Part shown: positions 53,119 through 62,643 of the stretch, piece after piece | Numbering within the stretch: the first letter of the stretch is position 1 | How the letters are laid out: the number at the start of each line of letters is the position of its first letter | NCBI GenBank assembly: GCA_003389215.1 | Contig: QQVP01000089.1 | Coordinates: forward strand, 1 to 64,000 | Direction: 5' to 3' | Origin: Planctomycetota bacterium | GTDB lineage: Bacteria; Planctomycetota; Planctomycetia; Pirellulales; UBA7805 | DNA: 64,000 bases | Notes under the pieces: generated by a model | What the model was told of the DNA's origin: nothing | Database searches by the model: none | The model's input: only the letters and a program-made list of their open reading frames with translations | Program-made: the position numbers and the translations under genes

Positions 53119-53844
53119 TCAAAAGGGCCATTGCCGGCCGAGGGCCTGCCGCTGCTCGGCACCCAGCTGCTTGATTCCTTTGCGGGCCAGTTTCAACAGG
53201 GCCGTGAGTTCGTCTTCCGTAAAAGTTGCTTCTTCGCCCGTTCCCTGCACCTCGACGAACTGGCCGCGTCCGGTCATCACGACATTCATGTCGACCGAGG
53301 CGCCGACATCTTCGACATAGTCCAGGTCGAGCACCGGCGTGCCGTCGACAATGCCGACGCTGATGGCAGCCACACTGTCGACCAGCGGCGAACGCTGTGG
53401 ATCGGGCAGCTCGTTGAGCGAGTGGACCGCGTCGACCAAGGCGATAAACGCCCCCGTGATGCTGGCCGTGCGGGTGCCCCCGTCGGCCTCCAGCACGTCG
53501 CAGTCGACGGTGATCAGCTGTTCGCCCAAGGCCTCGAGATCGACCACCGCGCGGAGACTGCGCCCGATGAGTCGCTGAATCTCGGTGGTGCGGCCGTCGA
53601 TCTTGCCGCCGCGGTCGCGACTTTTTCGCGGACTGGTGCTGCCGGGCAGCATGTTGTACTCCGCGGTGACCCAGCCCTTGCCGTTGCCCTCAAGCCAGGG
53701 CGGCACCCGCTGACTGACGCTGGCCGTGCAGAGCACAGTGGTGCGGCCGGCCTGAATGAGCACGCTGCCGGGTGTGGCCCGGGTGTAGCGTCGTTTGACC
53801 TTGAGCTTGCGAAGTTCGTCGCGTTTTCGTTTGTCGTGGCGCAT
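53119..53844 (-). CDS. rph: Ribonuclease PH
   Basis: A 241-residue phosphorolytic exonuclease that trims tRNA 3' ends. [17 protein letters not shown], the RNA-contact [29 protein letters not shown] and [21 protein letters not shown] segments are clear. The end LGRQWPF is short. argF lies 87 bp upstream on the minus strand; the run continues argD, argB. Confidence 0.95.
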   Translation of the reverse strand: MRHDKRKRDELRKLKVKRRYTRATPGSVLIQAGRTTVLCTASVSQRVPPWLEGNGKGWVTAEYNMLPGSTSPRKSRDRGGKIDGRTTEIQRLIGRSLRAVVDLEALGEQLITVDCDVLEADGGTRTASITGAFIALVDAVHSLNELPDPQRSPLVDSVAAISVGIVDGTPVLDLDYVEDVGASVDMNVVMTGRGQFVEVQGTGEEATFTEDELTALLKLARKGIKQLGAEQRQALGRQWPF

Positions 53845-53931
53845 CGATCGGGGACTTGTAAGCTGTGTTGTGGTTGGCCAACGGGTGATTTCGAGCGGGG
53901 CGGTCGATGAAGTAGAAGGCCTGACGAGCCG

Positions 53932-54849
53932 CTAACTTTGCGAGGCCAGCAGCCAGGCCAAAATACCCTTTTGGGCGTGCATGCGGTTGCCGGCCTGTTG
54001 AAAGACGACGCTCTGCGGGCCGTCGATGACCTCGGCCGATACCTCTTCGCCGCGATGGGCCGGCAGACAATGCATGAACACGGCTCCGGTCGCGGCGCGG
54101 GCCATCATCTCGACGTCGACTTCGAAGCCGGCAAAATCGCGGGCCCGTTTTTCCTTTTCGCTCTCCTGGCCCATGCTGGCCCAGACATCGGTGTAGACGA
54201 CATCGGCCCCGGCAACTGCCACGGCCGGATCGCTGGTCTGGCGAACGTCGGCGCCGGGCACTTCGCTTCTTAGTTGCGCGAGGAACGGTTCGTCGAGCTG
54301 GTAGCCCTCGGGACAGGCCGCGGCAAAGGCGACGCCGCATTTGCCGCAGGCCACCGCCAGGCTGCGGGCGACGTTGTTGCCGTCGCCCACCCAGGCCAGC
54401 TTCAGGCCTTCGAGCCGGCCGAATCGCTCTCGCATCGTGAACAGGTCGGCGATCGCCTGGCAGGGATGTTCGAGGTCGCTGAGCCCGTTGACGACGGCCG
54501 CGGTGCAATGTGCGGCGAGCTGCTCGATCGTCTCGTGCGAGAACGTGCGGGCCACGATGACGTCGACGAATTCGCTGAGCACGCGGCAAAAGTCCCCGAC
54601 ACTCTCGCGCTTGCCAAAGCCGACGTCGTCGCCCAAGAAGAGCGTGCCTCCGCCGAGCTGGATCATCCCGGCCTCGAAACTGACGCGGGTGCGCAGCGAA
54701 GGCTTCTCGAACAACAGGGCCATGACCCTGCCAGGAAGCAGCGGCTCGCGGAGACCCTTGTGGAATTTTGCCTTGAGATCCTCGCTGACCGCGAAGATGT
54801 GCTCGAGGTCGGCGCCGCTGACGTCGAAGGCGGTCGTGAGGTGCCGCAT
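53932..54849 (-). CDS. argF: Ornithine carbamoyltransferase
   Basis: A 305-residue carbamoyltransferase making citrulline from ornithine and carbamoyl phosphate. The phosphate-binding loop reads FEKPSLRTRVSFE (48-60), so SLRTR replaces the usual STRTR. HPCQ (128-131), DVWASMG and HCLPAHRGEEV give the carbamoyl and ornithine contacts. The SMG loop and HCLP argue for ornithine rather than acetylornithine as substrate. It follows argD by about 97 bp and precedes rph on the minus strand. Confidence 0.94.
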   Translation of the reverse strand: MRHLTTAFDVSGADLEHIFAVSEDLKAKFHKGLREPLLPGRVMALLFEKPSLRTRVSFEAGMIQLGGGTLFLGDDVGFGKRESVGDFCRVLSEFVDVIVARTFSHETIEQLAAHCTAAVVNGLSDLEHPCQAIADLFTMRERFGRLEGLKLAWVGDGNNVARSLAVACGKCGVAFAAACPEGYQLDEPFLAQLRSEVPGADVRQTSDPAVAVAGADVVYTDVWASMGQESEKEKRARDFAGFEVDVEMMARAATGAVFMHCLPAHRGEEVSAEVIDGPQSVVFQQAGNRMHAQKGILAWLLASQS

Positions 54850-54946
54850 AGGGCTGATTCGTTCCGTGGGAGTCGTGTCGGGGGCAGGGCGTCGCGGTGG
54901 GCTTTTCGTAATGGGTCTTACCGAGACGGGCTTGGTCGTGGCGGCC

Positions 54947-56182
54947 TCACGCGGCCGCGCGAATCACCTCGCACAGCAGCTGGCACCCCTCGTGGGCCAG
55001 TTCATCGCTCAGCGTCAGGGCTGGAAGCAGCCGCACGACCGTCTCTTGCGTGCAGTTGACCAGCAGCTTCCGCTCCAGACAGGTTTGCACCACGTTCGTC
55101 GCGGGCACGCTCAGCTCGATGCCGATCATCAGCCCCAAGATCCGCACCTCGCGAACGTGCTCGCACTCGTCGACCAGCGGGCTAAGGTGCGACCCAAAAA
55201 TTTCGCTGAGCTCGCTGGCTCGCTGCAGCAGGTTCTGCTCTTCGATCGTGCGGATGACGGCCAGACCCGCCTCCGCGGCGAGCGGATTTCCGCCGAACGT
55301 CGAGGCGTGCATACCGGGCCGCAGACTCTTGGCAATCTCGGCGGTCGTAAGCAGCGCTCCGCCGGCGACGCCGCCGCAGACCGACTTGGCCAGCGTCATT
55401 ACATCGGGGGTGACGCCAAAATTCTGGTAGCCGAACCAATGTCCGGTTCGTCCGCAGCCAGCCTGAACTTCGTCGAACATGAGCAGCAGTTCGTGTTCGT
55501 CGGCCAATTGACGGAGCCCGGCCAGGAACCCGTCGGGCGGGATGCGGATGCCCCCCTCGCCCTGGATCGGCTCGATCAAGATGGCGGCCGTCTCTTCGTC
55601 GACCAGGTCGGCGACCGCCGCCAGGTCGCCGAAGGGGGCGTAGACGAAGCCGGCCATCAGTGGCCCCAGCCCGGCGTGGTACTTCGGCTGCGCGGTGGCG
55701 GTTGTCGCAGCGAGCGTGCGTCCATGGAAGCCGCCCTCGAAGGTAATGATCTTGTAACGCGACTCGGGCGTGTGCAGACGGGCGAGCTTGATGGCCGCCT
55801 CGTTGGCCTCGGCCCCCGAGTTGCAGAAAAAGGCCTGGCCGCCGAAGCTTCGTTGCGCCAGGGCGGCGGCCCAGCGACCTTGCGACTCGGTATACCAGGT
55901 GTTGGGGACGTGGATCAGTTGTTCGACCTGATCGCGCACCGCCCGCACGACCTCTGCCGGACAATGGCCCAGCAGATTGCAGCCCCAGCCAGGGAACAGG
56001 TCGAGATAACGTTGGCCCTCGCTGTCCCAGACATGCGAGCCGCTGCCCCGCACGAGCGTCACGGGGTAGCGTTTGTAGTTGGGCACGACGTATTGCTCGA
56101 AGAGCGCGACGACCTCATCGTGCTTCGTCTTGGCGGCCGCTGCGGACGGGGATGCGTTGGATCCGGATGCGGTGGCCATCAT
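54947..56182 (-). CDS. argD: Acetylornithine aminotransferase
   Basis: A class III aminotransferase of about 411 residues from ATG 56182, the better-placed start (GGAAAC upstream); an earlier in-frame ATG at 56212 adds ten residues. PLP-binding features are [36 protein letters not shown] and the Schiff-base lysine in TLAKSVCGG. It converts N-acetylglutamate semialdehyde to N-acetylornithine. It sits between argB and argF in a minus-strand arginine cluster. Confidence 0.94.
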   Translation of the reverse strand: MMATASGSNASPSAAAAKTKHDEVVALFEQYVVPNYKRYPVTLVRGSGSHVWDSEGQRYLDLFPGWGCNLLGHCPAEVVRAVRDQVEQLIHVPNTWYTESQGRWAAALAQRSFGGQAFFCNSGAEANEAAIKLARLHTPESRYKIITFEGGFHGRTLAATTATAQPKYHAGLGPLMAGFVYAPFGDLAAVADLVDEETAAILIEPIQGEGGIRIPPDGFLAGLRQLADEHELLLMFDEVQAGCGRTGHWFGYQNFGVTPDVMTLAKSVCGGVAGGALLTTAEIAKSLRPGMHASTFGGNPLAAEAGLAVIRTIEEQNLLQRASELSEIFGSHLSPLVDECEHVREVRILGLMIGIELSVPATNVVQTCLERKLLVNCTQETVVRLLPALTLSDELAHEGCQLLCEVIRAAA

Positions 56183-56239
56183 GTTTCCAGTCGCGTGCCG
56201 ATGCGGCGTCACCCGGCGTGCGCAAATATGGGAAAGAAG

Positions 56240-57118
56240 TCAGCCCGACACGATTTCCGTGCCGACGCCTTCGTTCGTATAGATCTCCAGCAGCAACGAG
56301 TGCCGCAGGCGACCGTCGATGATGTGGATCTTGCCGACGCCGCGATCGAGCGTCGCCAGGCAGGCCTCGACCTTGGGAATCATGCCCGATTGGATCGAGC
56401 CGGCGGCGATCAGCTGTCGCGCTTCATCCGTTCTCAGTGAGCTTATCAGGCTGTTTGAATCTTCGATATCCCGTCGCACGCCGTTGATGTCGCTGAGGAA
56501 GACGAGCTTCTCGGCCCCCAGCGACTCGGCCACCGCCATGGCAGCCGTGTCCGCGTTGACGTTCAGCTTCTCGCCCGCCTCGTCCAGGCACATCGACGGA
56601 ATGACCGGCACCTGTCCGGCGTAGCAAAGGTTGTCGATCGTCAGGCGATCGACCCGGGTGACCTCGCCGACGCGGCCCAGCTCGACGCGCTGGCCGGCGG
56701 CGTCGGTCAACTCCAGCAGGCGTCCCTCGAGGACGTTGGTGCTCCGGAAGTTGAGCGGCATGGCCCGTCCGCCCAGTCGCTCGATCTCGGTGGCGATCTG
56801 CTCGTTGGTTTCATAGGCCAAAACGCGCTCGACCACCGCGAGCGTGGCATCGTCGGTGACGCGTCGACCCTGTTCGAAACGGCTTTCCAGGCCCTCGGCG
56901 GCCAAGGCCCGGTTGATCGCTTTGCCGCCGCCATGCACGACGACGGGCCGCATGCCGACCGTTTCCATGAAGACGATGTCGATCAGCACATGGTGCAGCG
57001 CATCGAGGTCGTCGAGCAGACTGCCACCGAGTTTGATGATTGTCACCTTGTCGCGCAGCCGGCGGATCCAGCCGAGGGCTTCGATGAGGACGTCGGCCTT
57101 TTCAATGGCTTCCTGCAC
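56240..57118 (-). CDS. argB: Acetylglutamate kinase
   Basis: A kinase of 292 residues from a GTG start at 57118 (AGGAA upstream), the normal size of the family; an upstream frame to 57292 adds 58 residues without conserved character. [19 protein letters not shown] and [26 protein letters not shown] mark the nucleotide and substrate sites; the end has [15 protein letters not shown]. It phosphorylates N-acetylglutamate, the second arginine step. A short direct repeat, GTGCAGGAAGCC/GTACAGGAAGCC, occurs at the start and could offer two GTG/GTA frames. Confidence 0.93.
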   Translation of the reverse strand: MQEAIEKADVLIEALGWIRRLRDKVTIIKLGGSLLDDLDALHHVLIDIVFMETVGMRPVVVHGGGKAINRALAAEGLESRFEQGRRVTDDATLAVVERVLAYETNEQIATEIERLGGRAMPLNFRSTNVLEGRLLELTDAAGQRVELGRVGEVTRVDRLTIDNLCYAGQVPVIPSMCLDEAGEKLNVNADTAAMAVAESLGAEKLVFLSDINGVRRDIEDSNSLISSLRTDEARQLIAAGSIQSGMIPKVEACLATLDRGVGKIHIIDGRLRHSLLLEIYTNEGVGTEIVSG

Positions 57119-57530
57119 GGCGGCTTCCTGTACGGCGGCACGCTTCTGGAAAGATCGCTTCGGGCAAAAATCAACGCTCGCTCGCAGGGCCCGCCACGCG
57201 GCAGGTGCGCTCGAGCGGAAGACGCGGTTCCGCCCCAGCCGGGACCATCTCATGACAATGAGAACCGGTGATTGTAGGACTGGCTCGGCCAAAGTTCAAC
57301 GAACGGCGTGAGCCGCCGGCGAGCCGTGACGCAACGCTCACGCTTGGCATTCCACGGGCCGCTTCATGCTCTTTTTCCGCGGTCCGGCGACACTGGCAAC
57401 CGGCCTGCGTTCCTGTCAAGATAGCGGTTTCGCCTGGGGTCGCGGGCCATCGACGGGTGGCGGACGGTCCGCCATGGCGCTGGCGAGCGACAAACACGAT
57501 TCAACCCTCGAACGGGACGGCGTGACGCAG
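57119..57530. other. Divergent intergenic region argB-glmU
   Basis: About 410 bp with no gene accepted. It should contain the promoters of both the arginine run and the glmU-prs-rplY run. I see no operator or ARG-box-like palindrome that I can assign, and no good -10. Confidence 0.35.
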
Positions 57531-58283
57531 ATGAGTGCTCCGGTGGCGGTCGTGATGGCGGCGGGCAAAGGGACCCGCATGAAGTCGGAGTTGCCCAAGG
57601 TCTTGGTACCGGTCTGCGAGCGACCGATGATCGAATACGTGCTCGAGGCCCTGGCCGCCGGTGGCGTGGAACGACATCTGGTCGTGGTGGGTCACCGGGC
57701 CGACCTGGTTCGCGAGACTCTCGACGGATGGACGGGCGTCGAATTTGCCCTGCAGTCTGAACAGCTCGGCACTGGCCACGCCGTGATGATGTGTCGCGAG
57801 CTGCTGCAGGATCATGATGGGGCGGTGCTGGTCGTGGCTGGCGACTCGCCGCTGATGCAGAGCGACTCGATCGCGGCGCTGTTAGCCGAATTTGACCGCG
57901 AGCCGGCGGCCTGCATCTTGGGCACCGGATATCGCGACGATCCGCACGGCTTCGGGCGAATCGTGCGTGGCGCGGGCGGTCAGTTCGACGTCATCGTCGA
58001 GGAGAAGGATGCCACCGACCAGCAGCGGGCCATCACCGAGGTCAATCTGAGCTGCTACGTCTTCAACGGTCAGGACTTGCTCTGGGCCCTCGACCAGCTC
58101 AGCAACGACAACAAACAGCGGGAATACTACGTGACCGATTGTCCTGGTATCCTGAAGGATGCCGGCAAGCGGGTGGTTGCGCTCGACGTGCTCAAGCCCT
58201 GCGAGGCGCTGAGCATCAACACGATGGACGATCTCGCCGCGGTCGAAGCGGAAATGCGGAGTTCCACACGGTCCGAGGCGTAG
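57531..58283 (+). CDS. Stand-alone N-acetylglucosamine-1-phosphate uridylyltransferase domain
   Basis: A 250-residue nucleotidyltransferase equal to the N-terminal half of GlmU: VVMAAGKGTRMKSELPKVL, the sugar-site SEQLGTGHAV, VVAGDSPL and EEKDATDQQRAITEVN. The left-handed β-helix acetyltransferase half (normally residues 230-450) is absent, and the protein ends after the linker helix NTMDDLAAVEAEM. It would make UDP-sugar from UTP and sugar-1-phosphate but cannot acetylate GlcN-1-P. The start is ATG 57531; earlier ATG at 57474 is possible. prs follows after 62 bp. Confidence 0.88.
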   Translation: MSAPVAVVMAAGKGTRMKSELPKVLVPVCERPMIEYVLEALAAGGVERHLVVVGHRADLVRETLDGWTGVEFALQSEQLGTGHAVMMCRELLQDHDGAVLVVAGDSPLMQSDSIAALLAEFDREPAACILGTGYRDDPHGFGRIVRGAGGQFDVIVEEKDATDQQRAITEVNLSCYVFNGQDLLWALDQLSNDNKQREYYVTDCPGILKDAGKRVVALDVLKPCEALSINTMDDLAAVEAEMRSSTRSEA

Positions 58284-58345
58284 GCGAGCGGTGCCGATCG
58301 CTGGGCGTTTCGGTCATCGCGACGAACCCTTTTTCAAGCAGAGCC

Positions 58346-59314
58346 GTGAAAGATATCAAGATTTTCAGTGGGCGGGCGAATCCGGATCTGGCCCTGCGCA
58401 TTTGCGAATACCTGGCCTTGCCCATGGGGCGGATCTCGCTCGGCGATTTTCCCGACGGGGAGATCGCCTGCAAGATCGACGAGGACATTCGCGGACGCGA
58501 CGTGTTTCTCGTCCAGCCGACTTGTCCCCCGGTCAATCAGAACCTGATGGAGCTCTTGATCATGATCGAGAGCTGCAAGCGGGCCAGTGCCGAGCGCGTC
58601 ACCGCGGTGATTCCCTACTTCGGCTACGCGCGGCAGGATCGCAAGGACGAAGGCCGCGTGCCGATCACGGCCAAGCTGGTTGCCAATCTGGTCACCCGTG
58701 CCGGGGCCGACCGCGTGCTGGCGATGGATCTGCACGCCGCGCAGATTCAGGGGTTCTTCGACGTGCCGGTCGATCACCTCTATGCTGCGCCCGTGCTGAA
58801 TGACCATTTCCTGGCCATGAATCTGCGGTCGGAGGACATCGTGGTGGTGAGCCCCGACGAAGGCAGCATCAAACGGGCCCTCGGCCACGTGAAACGCCTG
58901 GGCGGAGAGCTGGCGATCGTTGACAAGCGACGCTCCAGTGCCGAGACGACTCGCCAGGAGAACATCATCGGCGGACCGGTCGCCGACAAGATCGTGCTGA
59001 TGTTCGACGACATGATTAGCACGGCCGGGTCGATCTGCGGGGCGGCCCACGTGCTGGCCCAGGAGGATGCCCGCGAGATTCACGTGGCCGCGACCCACGG
59101 GGTGCTCTGTGGCGAGGCCCCGGAACTTCTGCTGCGGGCGCCGATCACGAGTGTGGTGATCACGGACACGATTCCCCTGGCCGAGGACCAGCTGATCGAC
59201 AAGATCGAGATTCTCTCGGTGGCCCCGCTGCTCGGCGAGGGGATCAAGCGAATTCACCGAAACGAGTCGGTAAGTCGGCTTTTCGACGAGGTTTCCGGCG
59301 TCAAGTGGGCTTGA
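58346..59314 (+). CDS. prs: Ribose-phosphate pyrophosphokinase
   Basis: A 322-residue PRPP synthetase, normal length from the GTG start at 58346. Key parts: IKIFSGRANPDLA, the PFDGEIACKI-like loop as GDFPDGEIACKI, YFGYARQDRK, the ATP and Mg site MDLHAAQIQGFFDVPVDHL, the RRSSAETTRQENIIG flexible loop and the PRPP loop LMFDDMISTAGS. It makes PRPP for nucleotides and histidine. The order glmU-prs-rplY-pth is conserved in many bacteria. Confidence 0.96.
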   Translation: MKDIKIFSGRANPDLALRICEYLALPMGRISLGDFPDGEIACKIDEDIRGRDVFLVQPTCPPVNQNLMELLIMIESCKRASAERVTAVIPYFGYARQDRKDEGRVPITAKLVANLVTRAGADRVLAMDLHAAQIQGFFDVPVDHLYAAPVLNDHFLAMNLRSEDIVVVSPDEGSIKRALGHVKRLGGELAIVDKRRSSAETTRQENIIGGPVADKIVLMFDDMISTAGSICGAAHVLAQEDAREIHVAATHGVLCGEAPELLLRAPITSVVITDTIPLAEDQLIDKIEILSVAPLLGEGIKRIHRNESVSRLFDEVSGVKWA

Positions 59315-59391
59315 AAAGGCGTCCGAAACGGTCAAAATAGTGGGTTTCCCATACGATTTGGAAATACCCCAGGGCGGTCGAGGAACGCGCG

Positions 59392-60021
59392 ATGGCGGAA
59401 GTTCTGCAAGTTGATAATCGGGATTGGACCGGCAAGCGGCGCGTTCGTCGCCAGCGAGCGGCCGGGCGAATACCCGCCGTGCTCTACGGCCATGGCCAGG
59501 AGGTCGTGCATCTCTCGGCGGCCACCGCCGATCTGGCCGCGGCGGTGCGTCACGGTAGCCAGGTCGTCGATTTGGCGGGCGCCGTGAAAGAGACGGCCCT
59601 GATCAAAGAAATTCAGTGGGATACCTTCGGCCAAGAGATGCTGCACGTCGACCTGGCGCGCGTCTCGGCCGACGAGCGAGTCGCCGTCACCGTGGCGTTG
59701 GAACTCCGCGGCGACGCCCCGGGGATAAAGCAGGGTGGAGTGGTCGACCAGCCCGTACACGAGATCGAAATCGAGTGTCCGGCCGCTGCCGTGACCGCGT
59801 CGCTCGAGGTGAACATCAACAGCTTGGAACTCGATCAGTCGATCACCGTGGGTGAGCTCGAGTTGCCGCAGGGTGCCTCGCTGCTGGTCGACGCGGACAT
59901 GGTCGTCGTGCAGTGCTCCGAGCCGGCTCCGGAACTGGACGAAGAAGAGGGCGAACCGGCACCTGCCGAGCCCGAGGTCATTGGTGCCAAGAAAGAAGAA
60001 GGCGAAGGGGAGGAGAGTTAG
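59392..60021 (+). CDS. rplY: Ribosomal protein L25 (CTC type)
   Basis: A 209-residue L25/CTC protein binding 5S rRNA. The L25 domain is residues 1-90 (EVLQVDNRDWTGKRRVRRQRAAGRIPAVLYGHG). The TL5/CTC β-domain (about 95-180) has the segments VAVTVALELRGDAPGIKQGG and VTASLEVNINSLELDQSIT. An acidic tail with EEEGEPAPAEPE ends the protein. prs is 77 bp upstream and pth 77 bp downstream. Confidence 0.95.
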   Translation: MAEVLQVDNRDWTGKRRVRRQRAAGRIPAVLYGHGQEVVHLSAATADLAAAVRHGSQVVDLAGAVKETALIKEIQWDTFGQEMLHVDLARVSADERVAVTVALELRGDAPGIKQGGVVDQPVHEIEIECPAAAVTASLEVNINSLELDQSITVGELELPQGASLLVDADMVVVQCSEPAPELDEEEGEPAPAEPEVIGAKKEEGEGEES

Positions 60022-60098
60022 CGGGTGCGATTGTTCGCCCGCGTGTAATGCGGACGGGCAGCCGATCGCCGTGCCGTTGACGTGTTGAATGTCGTCCC

Positions 60099-60656
60099 AT
60101 GAAGCTCGTTGTCGGTTTGGGAAACCCGGGACGCAAGTACGTCGGAACCAGGCACAATATCGGTTGGGAAGTGCTGGCCCGCCTGGCGGACGATCACGGC
60201 ACCAGCCGACCCAAGAGTAAGTTTCAAGGTGAAGTCGTCGAAGCCGATTTGAGCGGCCAGCCGGCCCTGTTGTTGGCCCCGCACACCTTCATGAATCGAA
60301 GTGGACAGAGCGTGGCGGAAGCCCGCAGCTTTTACAAGATCGCGGACGAGGACTTGCTGGTCGTATGCGACGACTTCAATCTGCCGCTCGCCAAACTACG
60401 TTTTCGTAGCCAAGGCTCCTCGGGTGGGCAAAAGGGACTTGCCGACATCATCCGGGCCTTGGGGCACGAGCAGTTCGGACGGCTTCGCATTGGCGTTGGC
60501 GAGGTGCCCGAGCGTTGGGACGCGGCGGACTTTGTCCTCTCGAAGTTTACGAAACAGGAGCGACCCGAGGTCGATGAAGCCCTGGTCGACGCGGCCGAGG
60601 CGATTTCGTTGTGGGCTGTCCAGGGGATGGCCGAAGCGATGAATCGTTTCAATTGA
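60099..60656 (+). CDS. pth: Peptidyl-tRNA hydrolase
   Basis: A 185-residue Pth that frees tRNA from peptidyl-tRNA. Catalytic N and H are in VGLGNPGRKYVGTRHNIGWEVL (N9, H20). PHTFMNRSGQSVAEA, the DDFNLPLAKLRFRSQGSSGGQKGLADI segment and the gate helix with RIGVGEVP are intact. It lies between rplY and rpsF in a standard order. Confidence 0.96.
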   Translation: MKLVVGLGNPGRKYVGTRHNIGWEVLARLADDHGTSRPKSKFQGEVVEADLSGQPALLLAPHTFMNRSGQSVAEARSFYKIADEDLLVVCDDFNLPLAKLRFRSQGSSGGQKGLADIIRALGHEQFGRLRIGVGEVPERWDAADFVLSKFTKQERPEVDEALVDAAEAISLWAVQGMAEAMNRFN

Positions 60657-60740
60657 GCGTGGCCAGATCGGCGAGCGGACATCCGCCCGTCGCGGTGGCG
60701 AAAACGAACGGCGCTGGTTACCGATTCGAGGAGTAAGATT

Positions 60741-61244
60741 TTGGCAGAAAACTTTTACGAAGGCCTTTTCATCCTGGATGCGAACCGCTATTCGCGGAAT
60801 CCGACGGAGGTTTCCGGCAAGATTCCCAGCCTGATCGAGGGTCAGGGTGGCGAACTGCTGGTGAGCCGTCTCTGGGAAGAGCGGCGACTGGCTTACCCGA
60901 TCAAGGGACAGCGCAAGGGAACCTACTGGTTGACCTACTTCAAGATCGAGGGCTCGAAGCTGACCGAGCTGTCGCAGTTGAGCGAGCGCAGTGACACGAT
61001 CCTGCGGCACTTGTTCTTGAAGGTCGATCCGCGAATCGTCGATACCCTGGTGGCCCACGCTTCGGCCGAAGGGGCGGCCAAGCCGGCCGAAGCGGCCTCG
61101 TCCGCCTCGGCCCCGGCCAAATCGGACGAGGCGAAGCCGGCGGCGGCGCCTGCCAAATCGGACGAAGCTAAGCCGGCTACGGCGAGCCCCGCGGAGTCGG
61201 AAGCTGCCACCGCGAGCGAAGGAGAGCCGGCCGCCACGGAGTAG
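60741..61244 (+). CDS. rpsF: Ribosomal protein S6 with Ala/Glu/Lys-rich tail
   Basis: A 167-residue S6. The start is TTG at 60741, supported by GAGGAG seven bases before and no better start. The ribosomal part is about residues 1-105 (ENFYEGLFILDANRYSRNP, LWEERRLAYPIKGQRKGTYWLTYF). The tail repeats APAKSDEAKPA-like units and is rich in Ala, Glu and Lys. Normally rpsR lies between ssb and rplI in this cluster; it is absent here. Confidence 0.94.
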   Translation: MAENFYEGLFILDANRYSRNPTEVSGKIPSLIEGQGGELLVSRLWEERRLAYPIKGQRKGTYWLTYFKIEGSKLTELSQLSERSDTILRHLFLKVDPRIVDTLVAHASAEGAAKPAEAASSASAPAKSDEAKPAAAPAKSDEAKPATASPAESEAATASEGEPAATE

Positions 61245-61466
61245 GTAGAACGAACGTCGCTTTGGCCCTGTCCCGGATTGGCCCTTTGCGGAATCGTCCT
61301 CGGCGGCGGGGTTCTTGCCGGCGACGGGGCAATTTTGCTACATTTCCAAGTACGGTACGTCTGTGCAGATAGTCGCCGCGATCGCCGCGCCCTGTGCAGC
61401 ACGTCTCGCCGCGATCGGGAGAGGCCGCGATCAGGAGAATCAGTCTGTTAATCGACGGAGGCGAAC

Positions 61467-61916
61467 ATGGCGAGCTATAACCGAGTCGTGCTGGTCGGCA
61501 ATTTGACGCGTGATCCCGAGTTGCGCTACATCCCCAGCGGCACCGCGGTGACCGATCTTGGTCTGGCCGTGAACGACCGCCGCAAGAATGCCAGCGGCGA
61601 GTGGGTCGATGAGACAACCTTTGTCGACGTGACCCTCTGGGCCCGCACCGCCGAAGTGGCCAGCGAGTACCTGAGCAAGGGCTCGCCGGTGCTGATCGAA
61701 GGTCGCTTGAAGCTCGATCAGTGGGAAAAGGAAGGCCAGAAGTTTTCCAAGCTCCGCGTCGTCGGCGAGAAGATGCAGATGCTGAGCGGACGTGGTGGCG
61801 GTGGCGGTGGCGGCGGTGGAGGTGGCTCGTCGCGAGCCGATTCCGAGTACAGCGCTCCGGCCGGCGCGGGTGCGTCGCAGCAAGGTCCGCCGCCCGACAG
61901 TGACTTGCCGTTCTGA
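61467..61916 (+). CDS. ssb: Single-strand DNA-binding protein
   Basis: A 149-residue SSB with one OB fold: [59 protein letters not shown] and a strand [12 protein letters not shown] glycine run follows (about 112-123). The acidic protein-interaction tip ends DSDLPF, the canonical form. It protects ssDNA during replication and recruits partners. Confidence 0.97.
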   Translation: MASYNRVVLVGNLTRDPELRYIPSGTAVTDLGLAVNDRRKNASGEWVDETTFVDVTLWARTAEVASEYLSKGSPVLIEGRLKLDQWEKEGQKFSKLRVVGEKMQMLSGRGGGGGGGGGGGSSRADSEYSAPAGAGASQQGPPPDSDLPF

Positions 61917-62014
61917 TTTAGTTCTACGCGGCGGGACAGGCCGGTTGAGGGCCGCCCACGCTTCGCCCCGAAATAGTGAAAAATAGTGAATTCGTGAGAT
62001 AGCGAGCACGCCCG

Positions 62015-62584
62015 ATGGCCGTTACCAAGCAAAAGAAAAAGAAGCGAGCCAACAGCAACTTCAGGCGTTTGCCCAAGGGACCCAATGGCGGCATCGAGCT
62101 GCTGTTGATCCAGACGGTCGACGAGTTGGGGTCGCAGGGCGAAGTGGTCGAGGTGAAGCCCGGTTATGCCATCAATTACCTCTTGCCGCAGGGCCTGGCG
62201 ACGTTTGCCACCGAGCATCACAAGCGGATGGTCGAAAAACACCGCGCGCGACTGCTCGAAATCGAAGAGAGTCGCCTCGGCAGCCTGCGCTCGCTGGCCG
62301 AGCGCATCGGCAAACAGAGCGTGACGATCGAGGCGAATGCCAACGCCGACGGCCATCTCTATGGCAGCGTGGGGGCACCCGAGATCGTGGCGGCGCTGAA
62401 GCGGTTCGACATTTCGATCACCGACGACCAGGTGCGGCTCGAGGGCCCGCTCAAGGAGTTGGCCCTGTACACGGTGAAGATTCACCTGGCACGCGACATC
62501 GACGCCGAGTTGAAGGTCTGGGTCGTGCCGCTGGCGGGTGAAGAAGAGGCGGCCCAGGCGGCCTCTGGCGACGCCGAGAGCTAG
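62015..62584 (+). CDS. rplI: Ribosomal protein L9 with basic N-terminal extension
   Basis: A 189-residue L9. The usual N-domain begins at about residue 27 (IELLLIQTVDELGSQGEVVEVKPGYAINYLLPQGLA); the first 26 residues are Lys/Arg-rich (TKQKKKKRANSNFRR) and precede the normal N-terminal strand. No in-frame ATG lies nearer, so the extension looks real. The connecting helix and C-domain follow (SITDDQVRLEGPLKELALYTVKIHL). It precedes dnaB by 59 bp. Confidence 0.93.
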   Translation: MAVTKQKKKKRANSNFRRLPKGPNGGIELLLIQTVDELGSQGEVVEVKPGYAINYLLPQGLATFATEHHKRMVEKHRARLLEIEESRLGSLRSLAERIGKQSVTIEANANADGHLYGSVGAPEIVAALKRFDISITDDQVRLEGPLKELALYTVKIHLARDIDAELKVWVVPLAGEEEAAQAASGDAES

Positions 62585-62643
62585 CGGCCCGCTTGCCGCG
62601 AAGATTGCCTCGGTACGATGAACACAGGGAGGATCATCGACGC

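Noticed and set aside
60657..60740. S6:S18 leader-type RNA before rpsF
   Set aside because: A short GCGG/CCGC stem and a TTACCG sequence are present, but not the conserved bulged ACCG arrangement of that motif.
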